This document shows, piece after piece, positions 59,464-64,000 of a stretch of 64,000 nucleotides of DNA (position 1 is the first letter of the stretch; the number at the start of each line of letters is the position of its first letter). A model generated the notes under the pieces. That model did not search any database, was not told the origin of the DNA, and saw only the letters and a list, made by a program, of their open reading frames with translations. The translations under genes and the position numbers were made by a program. This stretch comes from an uncultured Granulosicoccaceae bacterium (GTDB lineage: Bacteria > Pseudomonadota > Gammaproteobacteria > Granulosicoccales > Granulosicoccaceae), in contig CALHOI010000041.1 of NCBI GenBank assembly GCA_938035525.1, positions 1 through 64,000 of the forward strand. The letters are read 5' to 3'.

Positions 59464-60219
59464 ATGATCCAACCCAAAAGTATGTCTGGTAGCCATCCCG
59501 TAAAAAGTGCCATTGTTTTGTGTGCAGGTCGCGGTAAACGCTTAAAGCCACACACCGACAACACACCAAAACCGCTGCTGGCTGTATCAGGTAAGCCGAC
59601 CCTCGACTTTGTTCTTGATGCACTGAATTATGCAGGCATACAGCAAGTGGTTTTAGTGACTCATTATCTTGGTGAGCAAATTGAGGCATATGCTCAGCAA
59701 CAATCATTTTTCCCAATAAGCGCCATACATTGTGTTGATCAACAAAAGCTGGCTGGTACGGCAGATGCGACCTTAATAGCGCTCAAAGCCAAGCCTGAAT
59801 GGTTTTTGAACTCGTTTGTGTTAACGGCCAGTGATTATCTTGTGCCGCAAGCGTTTTATCACGACTTGATACAAGCTTATAGTGAAAGCCAAAAGGCGAT
59901 AGCTTGCAGCCTAAAGCGCATTGCAGAATCGGAAATGAACATGCGCAGCAGTGTGCGTTTTAACGAAAACGACGACGTTTTAGAGGTGGTAGAAAAGCCG
60001 GCGCCAGGTACTGCCCCCAGTCCATTCAGTGCTAACCTGGTGTTTGTTCTGCCTGCTGATATCAAACAATACATTGAAGCCGTCGATTTTTCCGAGCGTG
60101 GAGAAAAGGAAATTCAATCTGCGATAAATGCGTATATACAGGGCAGTGGGGCGCCTTTGTTGCCCGCTTGCGCACTGGTGCAGAATACCCCTGCTGAGTG
60201 GCATCCATCGCTTCTGTAA
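59464..60219 (+). CDS. Sugar-phosphate nucleotidyltransferase
   Basis: SAIVLCAGRGKRLKPHTDNTPKPLLAVSGKPTLDFVLDAL, QQKLAGTADATLIAL. Confidence 0.9.
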   Translation: MIQPKSMSGSHPVKSAIVLCAGRGKRLKPHTDNTPKPLLAVSGKPTLDFVLDALNYAGIQQVVLVTHYLGEQIEAYAQQQSFFPISAIHCVDQQKLAGTADATLIALKAKPEWFLNSFVLTASDYLVPQAFYHDLIQAYSESQKAIACSLKRIAESEMNMRSSVRFNENDDVLEVVEKPAPGTAPSPFSANLVFVLPADIKQYIEAVDFSERGEKEIQSAINAYIQGSGAPLLPACALVQNTPAEWHPSLL

Positions 60220-60350
60220 GTCAATCGCTGATTGGCTAGTCGTTAGCCTTTTTGTGGGTAAATTTACCCGGATTGCCGGTATTTGGGTTTGTACCGATAC
60301 TCGTGCAGCGCATTAATATTGTGCTCAGTTATTTCAGTTTGAGCATACCC

Positions 60351-61459
60351 ATGAAGCCTATTTTTCTTCCCTTAGCTGCTTGTCTTTTTGCCTGCACCAG
60401 CGCCATCGCCCAGCCTGTGGTCAAAGGTAATGTCATTAGCTGGCCAACGTTGGGAATACCATAGAACGTGACGGCGAAACAGTAGCCACTTTGGCGGGTG
60501 GCAACCTGAACAGCTATTTCGATTTCACCCGCAATGCGGGAACGCCTCATAATTATAGAATTATTGTTAACTACGCGAACGGAGAAAGCGCAACCAGCGC
60601 TGTCATTCAAACACAAGGCTATGCTTTGGTGCCTGATGTTCCCGTTGCCAGCGACTTATTAACGGATGAAGAGCGCCGACAACTCAATGTGGCGTTTGAT
60701 ATCTTTAATGCGACTGCCTTACAAAAAGTCGCCGCGGTTGGTGTTTTATTAGCTGACCCTGAGCAAAGCAACTTTGCTCTGGCCAATGAGCAGCTGGATG
60801 AGAGCGGTGCTGCTAATGTATATAACTGCCCTGGTGGTGGCACTTTGACAGGCCGGCCTAATCCAACATCGAGCAGGGCGCTGGATGAGTGTCGTATCGG
60901 CTCGCTGGTTTTTAGCGCGCGTTATGTACAATTAGAGAATGCCGTCTCTATTAACAGCGCCAATTTGCTGGATACGCGAGACAACAGTCGAATAGAATTT
61001 AACCTGGGCCAGGCCAGAGTGTTCGGCAACGATGTGACTGATGGGGTAGCTGCTAATGGCGCAACGGCCGACGCTGGCTATTCAGTCACTTCCCCCGAAG
61101 GTGATTATTCGGTGGGTCGACTTTCTTACGACTTTCAAGCCAGAAACTTTACTGATAACCCAAATGTGGGCAGTGTCACCATTGCGGAAAATATCAGTGG
61201 TTTAATTGGTAGCAATGCCCGGTTACAAACACTGGGGCGTTTTAATGTAAGCAGTGCCGAAGCAATGCCAACAACCGGTACCATGCTCATTAGCTCTGAC
61301 AGCAGCGAAACGCTACGTATTGATGCCAACAGCGGTAACCCCGATACGTTTTTGTTCACCAGTAACGTCGGTGGCGCAGTCGTTAGTTATGAATTGGCGT
61401 GGACCGACAATTGGTCGATCAAGCCAATTTCCTTAACCGATATAGACACCGGCGAGTAA
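60351..61459 (+). pseudogene. Secreted protein gene interrupted by a frameshift (true pseudogene or assembly indel)
   Basis: Signal-peptide ORF MKPIFLPLAACLFACTSAIAQPVVKGNVISWPTLGIP* (60351-60464) then continuous reading ANVGNTIERDGETVATLAGGNLNSYFDF... in another frame to 61459. Confidence 0.7.
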
Positions 61460-61494
61460 TGGCCTGCCGCGTTTATTTAAGTGCGACCATAAAG

Positions 61495-61529
61495 TCCTAC
61501 CATGCCCCGATGGGTGCTGCATGGTAGGA
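61495..61529. terminator. Hairpin with 10-bp perfect stem between secreted protein gene and tdk
   Basis: TCCTACCATG ... CATGGTAGGA followed by tttacgcttt. Confidence 0.55.
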
Positions 61530-61563
61530 TTTACGCTTTACTGCAAATCTAAAGCGTCGCGCC

Positions 61564-62151
61564 GTGGCACAACTCTACTTTTACTACTCCGCTATGAATG
61601 CGGGAAAATCCACATCCTTACTCCAGTCGGCTCATAATTATCGAGAGCAGGGCATGGAAGTTATGTTATTTACCGCAGCCATAGACGACCGATTTGGCAA
61701 AGGTGTCATTAAATCCAGAATTGGATTATCGTCCGATGCAATCGTGTTTGACCACACCACCAACTTCATTGAACAGGTGGATGCCTACAAGTCAGATAAT
61801 AAATTGTCCTGCCTGTTGGTCGATGAAGCGCAATTTTTAACGGCTGCGCAAGTTAATCAGCTGGCCGAGCTTGTTGATACTCGCAACCTCCCAGCGCTTT
61901 GCTACGGCATAAGAACCGACTTTCAGGGTGAGCTGTTTGAAGGTTCAGCTCGTCTGCTGGCCATTGCTGATAAATTTGTTGAACTAAAAACAGTGTGTAC
62001 CTGTGGGCGAAAGGCCACCATGACCGTGCGGCTAGATGAACAAGGTCGCGCCATCGCGGCTGGTGAGCAAGTCGAGATTGGTGGTAACGAGCGATACGAC
62101 TCAAAGTGTCGACGCCATCATCGAGAGTTAATGCAGCAAGCACAACAATAA
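61564..62151 (+). CDS. tdk: Thymidine kinase
   Basis: GTG start; [50 protein letters not shown]. Confidence 0.97.
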   Translation: MAQLYFYYSAMNAGKSTSLLQSAHNYREQGMEVMLFTAAIDDRFGKGVIKSRIGLSSDAIVFDHTTNFIEQVDAYKSDNKLSCLLVDEAQFLTAAQVNQLAELVDTRNLPALCYGIRTDFQGELFEGSARLLAIADKFVELKTVCTCGRKATMTVRLDEQGRAIAAGEQVEIGGNERYDSKCRRHHRELMQQAQQ

Positions 62152-62194
62152 GGTTCGCCAATGTATAGAAGTACTGTATGAAACGGAGATAACC

Positions 62195-63667
62195 ATGTTA
62201 AAAGGAAAGCCAAAGACGATCTTTTGGTGTTCGGGGGTGCTAATCGTGTCATCATTATTTACCGCAAATAGCCACGGCCAACAGAGCATAGAAAACAACA
62301 TTCAAAAAGGTGTTGTTATAGCCGGAGAGCAGCAACCGCCAAGTAGCCTTGTTGAGCGCATGCAAGAAGACAATGTGCCTGGGGTTAGCATTGCTGTTTT
62401 AAAAGATGGCAAGTTAGCCTGGGCCAAGGGTTTTGGTATTGCGAACAGTAAAACCAAACAAGAAATTGATGCGAATACACTGTTTCAAGCAGGCTCTATC
62501 AGTAAGCCGATCGCAGCTTTGGCTGCATTAAAAATAGTTGAGCAAGGCAAAGTCGCACTCGATGAAAATGTGAATAACTACTTGTCGGGTTGGCAGGTCG
62601 AAAGCAGCAGCTCAAATGAAGATCATTCCACTGAACAAAATCCAGTCACCCTTCGGCAATTGCTGAGTCACACTGCAGGCTTATCCGTGCATGGATTTCC
62701 TGGGTATGCAACAGGAAGCGATTTACCAAGCACAGTCGAGGTGCTGCAGGGTAAAGGCAATACAGACCCTGTTGAGGTCACAATGACACCGGGCAGTGAA
62801 TGGCGCTACTCGGGTGGTGGTTATACCGTGATGCAACTAGTTGTTGAGCAAGTAACCGGTCAAAGCTTTGCTGACTTTACAGATCAAACTATTCTGCGTC
62901 CCATGGGTATGACCAGCAGTACGTTTCAACATCAATTGCCGAAAGAGCTTAAACAACGAACCAGTGCCGCTTTTGATGGTCACGGCAAAATGTATTCTGT
63001 TGTTTACAATGATTACCCTGAAAAAGCGGCCGCGGGCCTCTGGACAACACCGTCGGATATTTTGCGATATGCAGCCCATATGCAAGAGATAATGCTAGGT
63101 AAGCAAAACGGCATATTAAAAAAGACTACATTAGAGCAAATTTTTTCAAAGCATCAAAATAACTGGGGTCTAGCGCCGGTCATATTTGATGTCGACGACG
63201 AGCTCGGCTTTGGCCATGGTGGTAAAAACCTTGGTTTCACTAATGAGTTTAACGCGTTGATCAGCAAGCAAGATGGCGTTGTTGTGATGGCAAACGGTGA
63301 CAATGCCGGTAAGCTTATTCATGAAGTCATGGTGACACTGTCCAAGCGCTATAACATTGGGTTTACTAAACAAAAGGTCATCAATGCTGTTGCCATGAGC
63401 AAGCAGGATCTCGCAGTGTATGAAGGTGACTACTTAATGTTGACCGACATCAACTATGACGGAGATTTTATCTCCCGGGTTCGCGTGGTTGATGATGAGC
63501 TGACTATTATAAATCCTTCCGTTGATAAAGCAGCCAGGCTTTTCCCAGAGAGTCGATCAAAATTTGTCAGCGCATTATCTGGCACCGACTTTTCCTTTAA
63601 TTTTGATGGTAGTGAAGTCATAGGATTCACCGCTGCGGGGCGATTTGAAAGCAAAAAAATAAAATAA
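62195..63667 (+). CDS. Serine hydrolase, class C beta-lactamase-like
   Basis: Signal peptide; FQAGSISKPIAALAAL (SxxK), YSGGGYTVMQLV, GFGHGGKNLGF. Confidence 0.92.
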   Translation: MLKGKPKTIFWCSGVLIVSSLFTANSHGQQSIENNIQKGVVIAGEQQPPSSLVERMQEDNVPGVSIAVLKDGKLAWAKGFGIANSKTKQEIDANTLFQAGSISKPIAALAALKIVEQGKVALDENVNNYLSGWQVESSSSNEDHSTEQNPVTLRQLLSHTAGLSVHGFPGYATGSDLPSTVEVLQGKGNTDPVEVTMTPGSEWRYSGGGYTVMQLVVEQVTGQSFADFTDQTILRPMGMTSSTFQHQLPKELKQRTSAAFDGHGKMYSVVYNDYPEKAAAGLWTTPSDILRYAAHMQEIMLGKQNGILKKTTLEQIFSKHQNNWGLAPVIFDVDDELGFGHGGKNLGFTNEFNALISKQDGVVVMANGDNAGKLIHEVMVTLSKRYNIGFTKQKVINAVAMSKQDLAVYEGDYLMLTDINYDGDFISRVRVVDDELTIINPSVDKAARLFPESRSKFVSALSGTDFSFNFDGSEVIGFTAAGRFESKKIK

Positions 63668-63694
63668 CGAATTTCACAAAAGGCGCAAAGCATA

Positions 63695-63856
63695 ATGCAA
63701 GACTTTTGGCATTGGGTTGTCTTTAAGCGCGCTAATGGTAATGCATGCGTGCTTGATTCAGCCAGTAGCTTGGCTACCAATCTTCGGCAGGATTTTGATG
63801 CAATGACACCCAAGTGGTTTATTGAGGTGCAAAGCACAAAACAGAAGTCCGAATGA
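63695..63856 (+). CDS. Small hypothetical ORF (53 aa)
   Basis: MQDFWHWVVFKRANGNACVLDSASSLATNLRQDFDAMTPKWFIEVQSTKQKSE; plausible composition only. Confidence 0.3.
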   Translation: MQDFWHWVVFKRANGNACVLDSASSLATNLRQDFDAMTPKWFIEVQSTKQKSE

Positions 63857-64000
63857 ATACAGAAGTTCTGATATCAGCCATTCTTCCAATAGACTTTCTT
63901 CATTTTAGTGTGTAGCTTGCTTGATTGCTAAGCGGCGTAATAGCGCTAGTGTGGTTATAAAAATTGAAGTAGATGTTTAGGATGGTAGATTGATGAGATT

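Noticed and set aside
1-64000. tRNA/rRNA genes, IS elements, prophage or CRISPR arrays
   Set aside because: None recognised by eye; a tRNAscan-SE/Infernal/ISfinder run would be needed for certainty

Overview
This 64 kb window is a dense, mostly single-copy bacterial chromosomal region. Gene content and neighbourhoods look gammaproteobacterial: pilT-pilU/yggS/proC/yggT, gspCDEF, DesB-like desaturase, rpmBG. I support about 60 protein-coding genes. I see no rRNA, tRNA, CRISPR array, intact transposon or prophage. Main blocks: (i) Gld-type ABC exporter (partial at left edge), fatty acid desaturase, rpmB-rpmG, folB, MidA-like methyltransferase, uppP; (ii) cca, putative aminopeptidase lipoprotein, GlyGly-CTERM protein, LysR, NDUFA9-like protein, pncB, aminotransferase, ferredoxin, Na+/H+ antiporter; (iii) a MotA-like / degenerate PilZ-like / ZapE cluster and a small accessory patch with a HigBA-type toxin-antitoxin; (iv) typA and a tightly overlapping purine-catabolism cluster ade-xdhABC-uraH-amidohydrolase; (v) tandem Slp lipoproteins, trypsin-like protease, sdaA, msrA-ppk2, an isolated gspCDEF operon, HU-like protein with an H1-like lysine tail, yggT-proC-tal-yggS, pilTU, TfoX with a lysine-rich tail; (vi) a galactokinase-superfamily kinase with a divergent substrate motif next to a nucleotidyltransferase, an apparently frameshifted secreted-protein gene, tdk and a class-C beta-lactamase-like hydrolase. 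The strongest leads are the kinase/nucleotidyltransferase pair (possible sugar-acid salvage), the MotA-PilZ-ZapE cluster, the purine cluster, a five-unit 13-bp repeat array in the rpmG leader, and the frameshift near 60.45 kb. Family assignments come from reading the translations; no database search was run.
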